From contig JAKSDN010001093.1 of NCBI GenBank assembly GCA_022360075.1, positions 1 through 13,525 on the forward strand: 13,525 nt of DNA, written 5' to 3'. Position numbers and translations under genes: made by a program. The notes beneath the pieces are model-generated. The model did not search any database. It saw only the letters and a program-made list of their open reading frames with translations, and was not told where the DNA came from. This DNA comes from Kiloniellales bacterium. Lineage in GTDB: Bacteria; Pseudomonadota; Alphaproteobacteria; Kiloniellales; JAKSDN01. Of this stretch, positions 1 through 6,860 are shown piece by piece. How positions within the stretch are numbered: the stretch's first letter is position 1; each line of letters begins with the position of its first letter.

Positions 1-67
1 AAAGGAGAGATCAGCCGATCGCGCATGGCGGCCATGACTGCCACGCAGCCGTCGGCGCGGCGAGGGC

Positions 68-721
68 CTAGCCGCGCTCGGAGAAGGCCAGCCGCAAGGC
101 AAGCCCGCCCAGGACCGTCGCGCTCACCCAGCGCACCGCCCGCTTCAGCCTCTCGGAGGCACCGATTCGCGCGGCGGCGGCGCTGGCGGAGAACACGACG
201 CCGACGTTCCAGATCAGGCCGCCGAGATTGAACAGCAGACCGAGAAACAGGATCTGCAGTGCCGCGCCGCCCTTTGCCGGATCGACGAACTGCGGCAGGA
301 AGGCGAGCATGAACAAGCCGATCTTCGGGTTGAGGCCGTTGCAGAGCGCACCCTCCCAGAAGACCCGCAGCAGGCCGTGCGGCGGTCGCGTCCGGGCCGG
401 GCTCGGCCCCCGGTCGCCGTCGCGCAACAAGCGCACCGCCAGATAGAGCAGGTAGGCCGCGCCGGCGAACTTGACCAGCGTGAAGGCGGTCTGCGAGGCC
501 GCGAGCAGGGCGGAAAGGCCGGCGAGCACGGCCAGGATGTGGACCGTGATGCCGCCGAAGACGCCGACCGCCGAGACCACGCCGGCGCGCCGGCCCTGGC
601 TCGCCGTGCGGGCGAGGATATAGGCCATGTCGACGCCCGGCGTCAGATAGAGGACGAGCGCGGCCACTAGGAAGGGCGCCAGGCTGGCCCAGTCGGGGAT
701 GAAGGCGAGGCTGCTGGACAT
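68..721 (-). CDS. LysE/RhtB-family amino-acid (or small metabolite) exporter
   Basis: The product is a 217-residue inner-membrane protein, the usual length for the LysE/RhtB family, with about six hydrophobic segments. Hallmarks seen are the N-terminal TPGVD (about residues 27-31) followed by a small-residue helix and a GRRAG turn, and the mid-protein NPK (131-133) leading into FLPQF (141-145). Family members export amino acids such as homoserine, threonine or lysine, driven by the proton gradient. The substrate cannot be told from sequence. The ATG at 721 is well supported: AAGGGAG (plus-strand 729-735) sits 7 nt upstream. The gene is divergent from cimA with a 95-bp gap that must hold both promoters. 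No regulator is next to it. Bases 1-67, downstream of its stop, hold nothing I can call. Family assignment is secure; substrate is unknown. Confidence 0.9.
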   Translation of the reverse strand: MSSSLAFIPDWASLAPFLVAALVLYLTPGVDMAYILARTASQGRRAGVVSAVGVFGGITVHILAVLAGLSALLAASQTAFTLVKFAGAAYLLYLAVRLLRDGDRGPSPARTRPPHGLLRVFWEGALCNGLNPKIGLFMLAFLPQFVDPAKGGAALQILFLGLLFNLGGLIWNVGVVFSASAAAARIGASERLKRAVRWVSATVLGGLALRLAFSERG

Positions 722-816
722 GACCGGACTCCCTTACCACGGGGCCCCGGTCGAGGCTTCCCGAATCTTGCGCCCGCGTTGACGGAGCGCTTGCGCTGTG
801 CTGAAACCCGCGGGCC

Positions 817-2439
817 ATGAGCGACGACAAGAAAATCTTCATCTTCGATACGACGCTGCGCGACGGTGCCCAGACCCAGGGCGTCGATTTCTCGGTGGCC
901 GACAAGGTTGCGATCGCCGAGGCCCTGGACCGGCTCGGCGTCGACTACATCGAGGGCGGCTGGCCTGGCGCCAATCCGACCGACGATGCCTTCTTCGCCG
1001 AGCCGCCGGAGTTCCGCAGCGCCAACTTCGTCGCCTTCGGCATGACGCGGCGGGCCGGGCGCAGCGCCGAGAACGATCCGGGGCTCAACGCTCTGCTCAA
1101 CTCCAAGGCCGACAGCGTTTGCATGGTCGGCAAGACCTGGGACTTCCACGTTGACGTGGCGCTCGGCATCCAGCGTCTCGAGAACGTGGAGATGATCGCG
1201 GACTCAGTCGCTCACGCGAAGCGGCGCAAGTCCGAGGTCATGTTCGATGCCGAGCATTTCTTCGATGGCTACAAGGCCAACCCGAACTTCGCCCTCGACT
1301 GCGTCAAGGCGGCTTACGAAGCGGGTGCCCGTTGGGTAATCTTGTGCGATACCAACGGCGGCACGCTGCCGGGCGAGATAGCGCGCATCGTATCCGAGGT
1401 CACCGAGCATGTGCCCGGAAGCCACCTCGGCATCCACTGCCACAACGACACCGAGAACGCCGTCGCCGGCTCCCTCGCTGCGCTCGAAGCGGGCGCGCGC
1501 CAGCTTCAGGGCACGCTCAACGGCCTGGGCGAGCGCTGCGGCAATGCGAACCTGATCTCGCTGATCGCCTCGCTCGCGCTGAAGACCGACTTCGAGATCG
1601 GCATCGACGCCGAGCAGCTCAAGCAGCTCACGGAGGTCTCGCGCCTGCTCGACGAGCGCCTGAACCGCGCGCCGGACCGCAGTGCGGCCTATGTCGGCGA
1701 CAACGCCTTCGCCCACAAGGGCGGCCTGCATGTCTCGGCGGTCGAGAAGGACCCGCGCACCTACGAGCACATCGAGCCGACCCTGGTCGGCAACCGGCGC
1801 CACATCGTGGTCTCGGACCAGGCCGGGCGCTCGAACATCCTGGCGCGCTTCCGCGAGCTCGCGATCGAGTTCGACGAGTCGAAGGTTGGCGCCCTGGTAG
1901 AGCAGGTCAAGGCACGGGAGTTCGAGGGCTTCGCCTACGACGGTGCCGAAGCGAGCTTCGAGCTGCTGGCGCGACGTGCCATGGGCGAGGTGCCGGAATA
2001 CTTCAAGCTCAGCCGCTTCCGCGTCATGGACGACCGCCGCTGGTCGGCGCGCGGCGAGCTGGTCACGGAATCCGAGGCCACGGTCACGGTCGAGGTCGGC
2101 GGCCGCGAGCAGATGACGGTGGCCAACGGCAACGGCCCGGTCAACGCCCTCGACATGGCGCTGCGCAAGGCCCTCGTGCCGATCTATCCGCAGCTCGAGG
2201 ACATGCGCCTCGTCGACTACAAGGTGCGCATCCTTTCGCCGCAGGCCGGCACCGGCGCGATCACCCGCGTGATGATCGAAAGCAGCGACGGCCGCGGCCG
2301 GCGCTGGACGACGGTCGGCGTCTCGACCAACATCATCGACGCCTCTTTCAACGCGCTGCATGACGGCATCTCGTGGAAACTCCTGCACGACGGCGCTGGG
2401 GTTCCTTCGGGCCTCTCAGATGGTCACCCTCGGGCTTGA
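817..2439 (+). CDS. cimA: (R)-citramalate synthase (two-domain, CimA type)
   Basis: This 540-residue cytosolic enzyme is expected to condense pyruvate with acetyl-CoA to (R)-citramalate, the first step of the threonine-independent isoleucine route. The N-terminal DRE-TIM barrel carries DTTLRDGAQTQG (residues 11-22, R15/D16 catalytic and metal-binding), the metal-binding pair H207/H209 in GIHCHND, and GLGERCGNANL (236-246). Residues from about 390 on form the LeuA-type dimerisation/allosteric domain, where isoleucine feedback acts in relatives. The opening 'AQTQGVDFSVADK' and 'EGGWPGANPTDD' point to CimA rather than isopropylmalate or homocitrate synthase, but substrate choice is inferred. No good ribosome binding site precedes the ATG at 817. 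A TTGACG at 779-784 could be a -35, with no convincing -10. Oddity: the last six or so codons and the TGA stop lie in a palindromic repeat (2421-2540), so the native C-terminus has probably been replaced. Confidence 0.93.
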   Translation: MSDDKKIFIFDTTLRDGAQTQGVDFSVADKVAIAEALDRLGVDYIEGGWPGANPTDDAFFAEPPEFRSANFVAFGMTRRAGRSAENDPGLNALLNSKADSVCMVGKTWDFHVDVALGIQRLENVEMIADSVAHAKRRKSEVMFDAEHFFDGYKANPNFALDCVKAAYEAGARWVILCDTNGGTLPGEIARIVSEVTEHVPGSHLGIHCHNDTENAVAGSLAALEAGARQLQGTLNGLGERCGNANLISLIASLALKTDFEIGIDAEQLKQLTEVSRLLDERLNRAPDRSAAYVGDNAFAHKGGLHVSAVEKDPRTYEHIEPTLVGNRRHIVVSDQAGRSNILARFRELAIEFDESKVGALVEQVKAREFEGFAYDGAEASFELLARRAMGEVPEYFKLSRFRVMDDRRWSARGELVTESEATVTVEVGGREQMTVANGNGPVNALDMALRKALVPIYPQLEDMRLVDYKVRILSPQAGTGAITRVMIESSDGRGRRWTTVGVSTNIIDASFNALHDGISWKLLHDGAGVPSGLSDGHPRA

Positions 2440-2540
2440 CCCGAGGCTCCATGGCGATGCCGGTTCGGGAATTCAGATGTTTCGGGCCTGGCGGTTCCGC
2501 AGCGCCCATGGATGCTCGGGTCAAGCCCGAGGGTGACAGT
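2421..2540. repeat. Palindromic repeat element, 'GGGCTTGACCCG' family (variant A)
   Basis: A perfect 22-bp inverted repeat has arms at 2424-2445 and 2515-2536. An inner 7-bp inverted repeat (TCCATGG at 2448-2454, CCATGGA at 2507-2513) extends the pairing. Each arm is itself a small hairpin: CCTCGGG and CCCGAGG around the loop CTTGA on the left, and the mirror of this on the right. The core is shared with the repeats at 11067-11167 and 13201-13300, so this is a dispersed family. It lies between cimA and trmJ, contains the cimA stop codon, and could fold in RNA as a terminator-like or stabilising structure. No T-run follows. Confidence 0.85.
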
Positions 2541-2625
2541 GAGAGGATTTGGGTCTGCGCGTCGAGTGACATAGCGCGTGCGAAGATCGAAGCTCGGTCG
2601 TCCCCAATTACGCGCCGAACCTGAC

Positions 2626-3399
2626 ATGGCCGGCACCGACAAGAGCCGCGCGGGCGTGCAGGGCGGACCCATCGTCATTTTGGTGGCGCCGCAGCTCGGC
2701 GAGAACATCGGCATGGTCGCGCGTGCGATGCTCAACTGCGGGCTCACCGCCCTGCGCCTGGTCAAGCCGCGCGACGGCTGGCCGAGCGAGGCGGCGGTCA
2801 AGGCGGCCTCGGGGGCGGACCAGGTGCTGGCCGGCGCCAGGCTCTTCGAGACGACCGCCGAAGCCGTCGCCGACTGCCGACGGGTCTATGCCACGACGGC
2901 GCGGCCGCGCGGCATGGTCAAGCCGGTCGTGACGCCCCGTCGTGCGGCCGAGGAGATGCGCGTGGCGGTCGCGGCGGACGAGCCGGTCGGGCTTCTCTTC
3001 GGTCCCGAGCGGTCGGGATTGACCAACGACGACTTGGCCCTGGCGGACCACGTCGTCGAGGTGCCTTTGAATCCGGCCTTCTCTTCGCTCAACCTCGCGC
3101 AGGCGGTGCTGATCGTCGGCTACGAGTGGTATCAGGCGCCCGGCCAGACGCCGCCCGCCCGTCTGGACGGCGGTGGCGCGGCGCCGGCCTCGAAGCAAGA
3201 GCTGCTGGATTTCCTCGAGCGCCTGGAAGGCCGGCTCGACGAGTCGGGCTTCCTCTACCCGCCGGAAAAGCGGCCGGGCATGGTGCGCAACATCCGCAAT
3301 CTCTTTCAGCGCGCCGAGCTCACCGAGGCGGAAGTGCGGACCCTGCACGGCATCGTCTCCGCGCTCTCGCGCCCCAGGGCGCGCGGCTCTGAAGAATAG
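2626..3399 (+). CDS. trmJ: tRNA (cytidine/uridine-32-2'-O)-methyltransferase, TrmJ-like SPOUT family
   Basis: The product of 257 residues is a SpoU-class SPOUT methyltransferase that uses S-adenosylmethionine to methylate a ribose 2'-OH. TrmJ acts at position 32 of the tRNA anticodon loop. All three SPOUT motifs are visible: ENIGMVARAMLNCGL (26-40, motif 1), LLFGPERSGL (123-132, motif 2) and PLNPAFSSLNLAQA (147-160, motif 3, which helps form the knot and cofactor pocket). The C-terminal part (about 188-250) is a helical extension typical of TrmJ. I chose the ATG at 2626 because the family alignment begins about 14 residues later. A GTG at 2578 would add 16 residues with no homology and no better ribosome binding site. 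It follows cimA by 186 bp containing a palindromic repeat, so cotranscription is uncertain. Target nucleotide is inferred from the family. Confidence 0.9.
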   Translation: MAGTDKSRAGVQGGPIVILVAPQLGENIGMVARAMLNCGLTALRLVKPRDGWPSEAAVKAASGADQVLAGARLFETTAEAVADCRRVYATTARPRGMVKPVVTPRRAAEEMRVAVAADEPVGLLFGPERSGLTNDDLALADHVVEVPLNPAFSSLNLAQAVLIVGYEWYQAPGQTPPARLDGGGAAPASKQELLDFLERLEGRLDESGFLYPPEKRPGMVRNIRNLFQRAELTEAEVRTLHGIVSALSRPRARGSEE

Positions 3400-3445
3400 C
3401 GAATTCTATCTTTCGGCCGGGCCGGCGGGACTCTCGGGACAAGCT

Positions 3446-4315
3446 TTAGGCGTAGCGTGCCGATCGCAGGCCAACGGCGGAATGGGCGATCAGCGTCCCG
3501 AGCACGATGGCGCCGCCGATGAAGGCAAAGTGAGTCGGCACCTCGCCGAGGACCAGCCAAACCCAAAGCGGTCCCAGGACTGTCTCCAGCAGCATCAGCA
3601 GGCCGACCTCCGGCGCCGGCAGGTATCGGGGGCCCATGGTGATGAGCAGATAGGACAAAGGCAGAAGCAGAATACCCATGACCGCCAGCAGGCCGAGGTC
3701 GAGCGGTGCCACGGCCACCGGTACCGCCAGCGGCGAGACGATCACGGCGCTGAACAGGGCGCCCAAGGCGATTGCCGGGGTCATGTCGACGCGGGGCCGT
3801 GAGCGCACGGCCGTGAAGGTGCCGCCGATTGAGGCGGCCGTCAGGAGCGCGGCCAGGTCGCCGGTCAGCGAGCCGCTCGCCAGGCTCCCCGAGACGATCA
3901 CGCCGATGCCGCCTAGGGTGAGGGCGATGGCGATCCAGGTACGCTGCGCCACCGCCTCGCCCAGGAACAGGCGGCTGAAGAGGGCGGCGAAGAGCGGTGC
4001 AGCGCTCACCATGATCAGGGTATTGGCGACGGAAGTGTGCAAGATCGCCGTGATGAAGGAGATCGTGCTGCAGGTGAAGAGGCCGGCCGCGGCGAGTCCG
4101 GAAAGGCCGATGGCGCGGATCCGTGCGAATAGGGAGTCTCGATGAGCCAGGGCGAGCCCGATCAGCAGGGTGCAGGCGAGCAGGAGGTTGCGCCAGAAGA
4201 TGATGGTCCAGGTGTCGGCTTCGATCAGGCGAATGAGAAGGCTGTCAGGGGTCAGAAGGATGACACCCACGCTTGTGACGAGGACTCCTTTGGCGTGTCC
4301 GCTGAAGGCCGTCAT
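3446..4315 (-). CDS. EamA/DMT-superfamily permease
   Basis: The 289-residue product has about ten hydrophobic segments in two repeated EamA halves, the standard architecture of the drug/metabolite transporter superfamily. The first half includes the WRN motif (about 41-43) and a segment ending in FLGEAV (about 116-121). The second half ends in LLMLLETVLGPLWVWLVLGE, the typical DMT signature with the conserved glutamates. It should sit in the inner membrane and move a small metabolite or amino acid; direction and substrate are unknown. The start ATG at 4315 has GAGAGG (plus 4321-4326) 5 nt upstream. It converges on trmJ with only 46 bp between the stops and no clear terminator there. It is divergent from rpsD, sharing the 4316-4651 intergenic region. 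Confidence 0.88.
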   Translation of the reverse strand: MTAFSGHAKGVLVTSVGVILLTPDSLLIRLIEADTWTIIFWRNLLLACTLLIGLALAHRDSLFARIRAIGLSGLAAAGLFTCSTISFITAILHTSVANTLIMVSAAPLFAALFSRLFLGEAVAQRTWIAIALTLGGIGVIVSGSLASGSLTGDLAALLTAASIGGTFTAVRSRPRVDMTPAIALGALFSAVIVSPLAVPVAVAPLDLGLLAVMGILLLPLSYLLITMGPRYLPAPEVGLLMLLETVLGPLWVWLVLGEVPTHFAFIGGAIVLGTLIAHSAVGLRSARYA

Positions 4316-4411
4316 GGCCGCCTCTCGCTGCCTAGATCCGCAGCATCGGCGAAAAGTACTAAGGGCTCGTTTGTTTCGCTCATCGAGCGAGGTTAGCAGA
4401 GGAAATCACCC

Positions 4412-4438
4412 GGTAGTTTAGCTAAATGCGACTAAATG
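4412..4438. promoter_or_regulatory. Possible operator: TTTAGCTAAA palindrome overlapping a 10-bp-spaced direct repeat
   Basis: A perfect 10-bp palindrome TTTAGCTAAA (4417-4426) overlaps two copies of CTAAATG at 4422-4428 and 4432-4438, exactly one helical turn apart. It is an A/T-rich island in a GC-rich background. It lies between the divergent permease and rpsD genes, about 60 bp upstream of the rpsD -35 box and about 100 bp upstream of the permease start. The pattern resembles a transcription-factor site, but I cannot name the factor. Chance occurrence is possible. Confidence 0.3.
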
Positions 4439-4498
4439 GCCGTGAATGCCGAAGATTTGACCGCCTTCCGGAAGCACCGGAACCCGCCGCATTCGCGT

Positions 4499-4526
4499 TT
4501 GACAAGAGCGGGCCGATCCGTATAGT
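4499..4526 (+). promoter_or_regulatory. Sigma-70-type promoter of rpsD
   Basis: TTGACA at 4499-4504 is a perfect -35 hexamer. It is followed after 16 bp by TATAGT at 4521-4526, one base off the -10 consensus TATAAT. It points at rpsD and would start transcription near 4533, giving a leader of about 120 nt. Such a near-consensus promoter fits a highly expressed ribosomal protein gene. Confidence 0.75.
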
Positions 4527-4549
4527 CCCGCCGTCATTTCCGGGAAAGT

Positions 4550-4572
4550 GGGACGGACAAGGGTCCGTGCCC
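4550..4572 (+). promoter_or_regulatory. Hairpin in the rpsD leader
   Basis: In the predicted leader, GGGACGGAC (4550-4558) pairs with GTCCGTGCCC (4563-4572): six pairs, a single bulged G at 4569, then three more G-C pairs, around the loop AAGG. S4 is a known translational repressor that binds structured mRNA leaders in other bacteria, so this stem may be an autoregulatory element. That role is inference only. No T-run follows, so it is not an obvious terminator. Confidence 0.4.
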
Positions 4573-4651
4573 CGCCCGCCGGCCCGAGTGCTGAATTCAA
4601 CCATGCCGGGCAGGGACTACCGGAACAAGAACAGGAAAGGAGTCTGCTGCC

Positions 4652-5266
4652 ATGTCGAGCCGCAGCGTTTCGAAGTACAAGATCGACCGCCGCTTGGGCG
4701 TCAACCTTTGGGGACGGCCCAAGAGCCCCTACAACAAGCGCGATTACGGGCCCGGCCAGCATGGCCAGCGCCGGCGCAAGCCGTCCGACTTCGGCACGCA
4801 GCTCGCCGCCAAGCAGAAGCTCAAGGGCTACTACGGCAACATCGGCGAGAAGCAATTCCGCCGCTATTACCAGGAAGCCGTCAGGCGCCGCGGCGATACC
4901 GGCGAGAACCTGATCGAGCTGCTGGAGCGGCGCCTGGATGCGGTGGTCTACCGCGCCAAGTTCGTGCCCACGGTCTTCGCCGCCCGCCAGTTCGTCAACC
5001 ACGGCCATATTCTGGTCAACGGCAAGCGGGTCAACATTCCCTCCTACCTGGTCCAGGACGGCGATCAGGTACAGATCAAGCCCAAGAGCCGGGAGCTCCC
5101 GCTGGTCCTCGAGGCGCTGGAATCGCCAGAGCGCGACCTGCCGGATTACCTGGAGATCGACTTCAAGGACATGAAGGCGACTTTCGTGCGCGGGCCCAAG
5201 CTGGCCGACGTGCCTTATCCGGTGCAGATGGAGCCCAACCTGGTCATCGAGTTCTACTCGCGCTGA
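4652..5266 (+). CDS. rpsD: 30S ribosomal protein S4
   Basis: The 204-residue protein matches S4 in length and sequence throughout. It opens with [15 protein letters not shown] and the [16 protein letters not shown] segment of the N-terminal domain. Next comes the helical region with [18 protein letters not shown], then the S4 RNA-binding domain (about residues 94-155: [15 protein letters not shown] and [21 protein letters not shown]), and it ends in NLVIEFYSR. There is no N-terminal zinc cysteine cluster. S4 nucleates assembly of the 30S body by binding the 5' domain of 16S rRNA. The ATG has AAAGGAG (4636-4642) 9 nt upstream. The gene stands alone, as I recall for alphaproteobacteria, rather than in the alpha operon with rpsK and rpoA. 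Confidence 0.98.
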   Translation: MSSRSVSKYKIDRRLGVNLWGRPKSPYNKRDYGPGQHGQRRRKPSDFGTQLAAKQKLKGYYGNIGEKQFRRYYQEAVRRRGDTGENLIELLERRLDAVVYRAKFVPTVFAARQFVNHGHILVNGKRVNIPSYLVQDGDQVQIKPKSRELPLVLEALESPERDLPDYLEIDFKDMKATFVRGPKLADVPYPVQMEPNLVIEFYSR

Positions 5267-5317
5267 CCTGACCCGACGAGCCGGCCGCCGATTTCCACAT
5301 CTACGTTCGGCTTGGTG

Positions 5318-5335
5318 CGAGGCCGGGAGGCCTCG
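5318..5335 (+). terminator. Weak candidate hairpin downstream of rpsD
   Basis: CGAGGCC (5318-5324) and GGCCTCG (5329-5335) form a 7-bp GC-rich stem with a GGGA loop, 52 bp after the rpsD stop. No T-run follows, so it is only a possible terminator. The repeat at 5396-5487 further downstream could also block read-through. Confidence 0.3.
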
Positions 5336-5395
5336 GCCGGGGCGGTAGTCTTGCGTTCATGTGCTGCTCGATGCCGTTCAGTAACGCTCCGTCCT

Positions 5396-5487
5396 CCTCA
5401 TCCTGAGCCTGTCGAAGGGTGAGGATCGCTCCGATTTCGCCCGCTGCGCCGAGCAATCCTCATGCTTCGACAAGCTCAGCCCGAGGG
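5396..5487. repeat. Palindromic repeat element, 'CCTCATCCTGAG...GTCGAAG' family
   Basis: Imperfect inverted arms lie at 5396-5426 and 5455-5487. The left arm reads CCTGAGCCTGTCGAAG then GGTGAGGAT. The reverse complement of the right arm reads GCTGAGCTTGTCGAAG then CATGAGGAT. Each arm also closes on itself (CCTCA with TGAGG). This is a dispersed intergenic repeat type widespread in alphaproteobacteria (recalled, not searched). It fills much of the 300-bp gene-free stretch 5267-5566. The rest of that stretch holds the weak hairpin at 5318-5335 and nothing else I recognise. Confidence 0.75.
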
Positions 5488-5566
5488 GGACGGGTCCGAA
5501 GGTGCATGAAATGCCAAGGGTCAATTTCAACGACCCTTAGTGTAGGCTGGGGCGAGGAGGCCGTGC

Positions 5567-5698
5567 ATGACCGGACTCGCCCTGATTGTTCTGGCGCTTT
5601 GGCTCGCCTGCGAGATCTGCGCGCGCGACTACGACCAGCCCGAGCCGCCCGATCCCTACCGCCTCGACCGCTGGCGCGATGGCGACCCGGAGGCTTGA
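5567..5698 (+). CDS. Putative 43-aa single-pass membrane microprotein
   Basis: I do not recognise a family. The reading frame encodes 43 residues. Residues 3-18 are strongly hydrophobic (GLALIVLALWLACEIC), suggesting one membrane helix with two cysteines near its end. The tail is polar and rich in Pro, Asp and Arg (PEPPDPYRLDRWRDGD). Support for translation: GAGGAGG at 5554-5560 lies 6 nt before the ATG, one of the best Shine-Dalgarno sequences in the window; third codon positions are mostly G or C; and a perfect 11-bp hairpin follows about 50 bp later. It lies between the repeat downstream of rpsD and the convergent peroxidase gene. No further function can be assigned. Confidence 0.55.
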   Translation: MTGLALIVLALWLACEICARDYDQPEPPDPYRLDRWRDGDPEA

Positions 5699-5750
5699 GC
5701 GCGGCGAGGCTGGCCTCGCGCCGGCTTGCGAAGAATGTGGCTGATACGAG

Positions 5751-5780
5751 GGGCGGGCGCCGATCTCTTGGCGCCCGCCC
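5751..5780. terminator. Perfect 11-bp hairpin between convergent genes (bidirectional terminator candidate)
   Basis: GGGCGGGCGCC (5751-5761) and GGCGCCCGCCC (5770-5780) form an uninterrupted stem around an 8-nt loop. It sits between the plus-strand micro-ORF (stop at 5698) and the minus-strand peroxidase (stop at 5808), the expected place for a shared terminator. No T-run is present on either side, so it may not be a classical Rho-independent site. Confidence 0.55.
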
Positions 5781-5807
5781 GGCATATCCGCGGTGGCGTC
5801 GGCGATT

Positions 5808-6860
5808 TTACGGCTGCATCGGCTCGGGCTTCGGAGTCGCCGGGGTCTCCGTCGGAAGAATCGGGTACTCCACGACCGGCAACTCGCCCGTCAAAGTCTC
5901 CAGGAACGCCGTAATGGCCTCGACCTCCTGATCGGACAGGGTCTCTCCGAGCTGGCTGCTGCTCATCACGGCGACGGCCTGTCTCAGGCTCCAGACTTTG
6001 CCGGAATGAAAGTACGGCGCGGTCAAGGTCACGTTGCGAAGCGGCGGCGCCCGGAACACGTATTCGTCCCCGACGGTCTCCGTGACGGCAAAGCGGCCTT
6101 TGTCCTCCTCGGGCAGGATTTCGGACCCTGGGGTCTCGACGACACCGAAGGCGTAGTAGTCCCCGCCGCCGACGTTGACGCCGTTGTGGCAAGCGGCACA
6201 GCCCTTGTCGATGAATAGGCGCAGCCCTTCCTTCTCGTCCGCGTTCAGGGCATTGGCATTGCCTTCCAGGAACTGATCGAAGGGCGAGGCCGGCGTGATC
6301 AGCGTCGCCTCGAAGGCTTCGATGGCCTTCGCCACGTTGTCAAACGTCAGTGGCACGGCCTCACCTGGAAAGGATCGCTCGAAGCGAGTGACGTACTCCG
6401 GCATGCTCGCCAGGGTCTCGATCACGCGTCCGGGCGTGCTGTTCATCTCGACGCCGGCTTGGATGGGGCCCTTTGCCTGAGCCTTAAGGTCGGCCGCGCG
6501 GCCATCCCAGAACTGGGCGACGTTGAACACGGCGTTGAACACGGTGGGGGCGTTGCGCGGGCCTTGGGCCCAGCCGTGGCCGACGGATGTCTCGAGGTTG
6601 TCGTCTCCACCCATGCCGAGGTTGTGGCAGGTGTTGCAGCTCAGCAATCCGCTAGCCGAAAGCCTCGGATCGAAGAAGAGCATCTTGCCGAGCTCGACCT
6701 TCTCGCGGGTGACTGGGTTGTCCTTGACCGCCGGAACCGCCAGCGGAATCGGATCGAACAGTTCGTTCGCCTCCTCCATCAGAGGATCGGCGGCTAGAGC
6801 TGGCGACGCCAGGGTTGCCAGGAGCAGGGCTGCGCCCCGCAAAGCACTCTGCGTTTTCAT
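5808..6860 (-). CDS. Periplasmic di-heme cytochrome c peroxidase (CcpA/MauG family)
   Basis: The 350-residue precursor starts with a Sec signal peptide ending in ALA before AD (cleavage about residue 23/24). Two c-type haem sites are visible: C75-N-T-C78-H79 and C221-A-A-C224-H225. Conserved family landmarks are LGKMLFFDPRLS, RNAPTVFNA (102-110), WDGRA (118-122), GPIQAGVEM with E138, and APYFHSG (281-287). The enzyme should reduce hydrogen peroxide to water in the periplasm with electrons from a small cytochrome or azurin. A MauG-like oxidase role cannot be excluded. The C-terminus has an unusual Pro/Thr-rich tail of about 18 residues (from PILPTETP). The ATG at 6860 has GGAGAG (plus 6866-6871) 5 nt upstream. 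It is followed by the hairpin at 5751-5780. The upstream region carries an Irr-like site, which fits control by iron or haem. Confidence 0.93.
   Translation of the reverse strand: MKTQSALRGAALLLATLASPALAADPLMEEANELFDPIPLAVPAVKDNPVTREKVELGKMLFFDPRLSASGLLSCNTCHNLGMGGDDNLETSVGHGWAQGPRNAPTVFNAVFNVAQFWDGRAADLKAQAKGPIQAGVEMNSTPGRVIETLASMPEYVTRFERSFPGEAVPLTFDNVAKAIEAFEATLITPASPFDQFLEGNANALNADEKEGLRLFIDKGCAACHNGVNVGGGDYYAFGVVETPGSEILPEEDKGRFAVTETVGDEYVFRAPPLRNVTLTAPYFHSGKVWSLRQAVAVMSSSQLGETLSDQEVEAITAFLETLTGELPVVEYPILPTETPATPKPEPMQP

Noticed and set aside
26..35. Possible minus-strand gene start at the left edge (ATG at 35 or 26)
   Set aside because: Only about a dozen codons lie in the window and there is no ribosome binding site, so it cannot be supported.
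25..231. Short frame at the left edge preceded by AAAGGAGAG
   Set aside because: The purine run is 15 nt from the ATG, too far, and the product is an Arg/Ser/Pro-rich shadow of the LysE-type gene on the other strand.
1332..2363. Alternative plus-strand frame of 343 codons inside cimA
   Set aside because: Arg/Pro/His-rich out-of-frame translation with no motif; typical artefact of high GC3.
1204..2388. Long open frame (394 codons) on the minus strand opposite cimA
   Set aside because: It is a mirror of the GC-rich cimA codons. The composition is the typical Arg/Asp/Val/Ala shadow pattern, no family is recognisable, and cimA is unambiguous.
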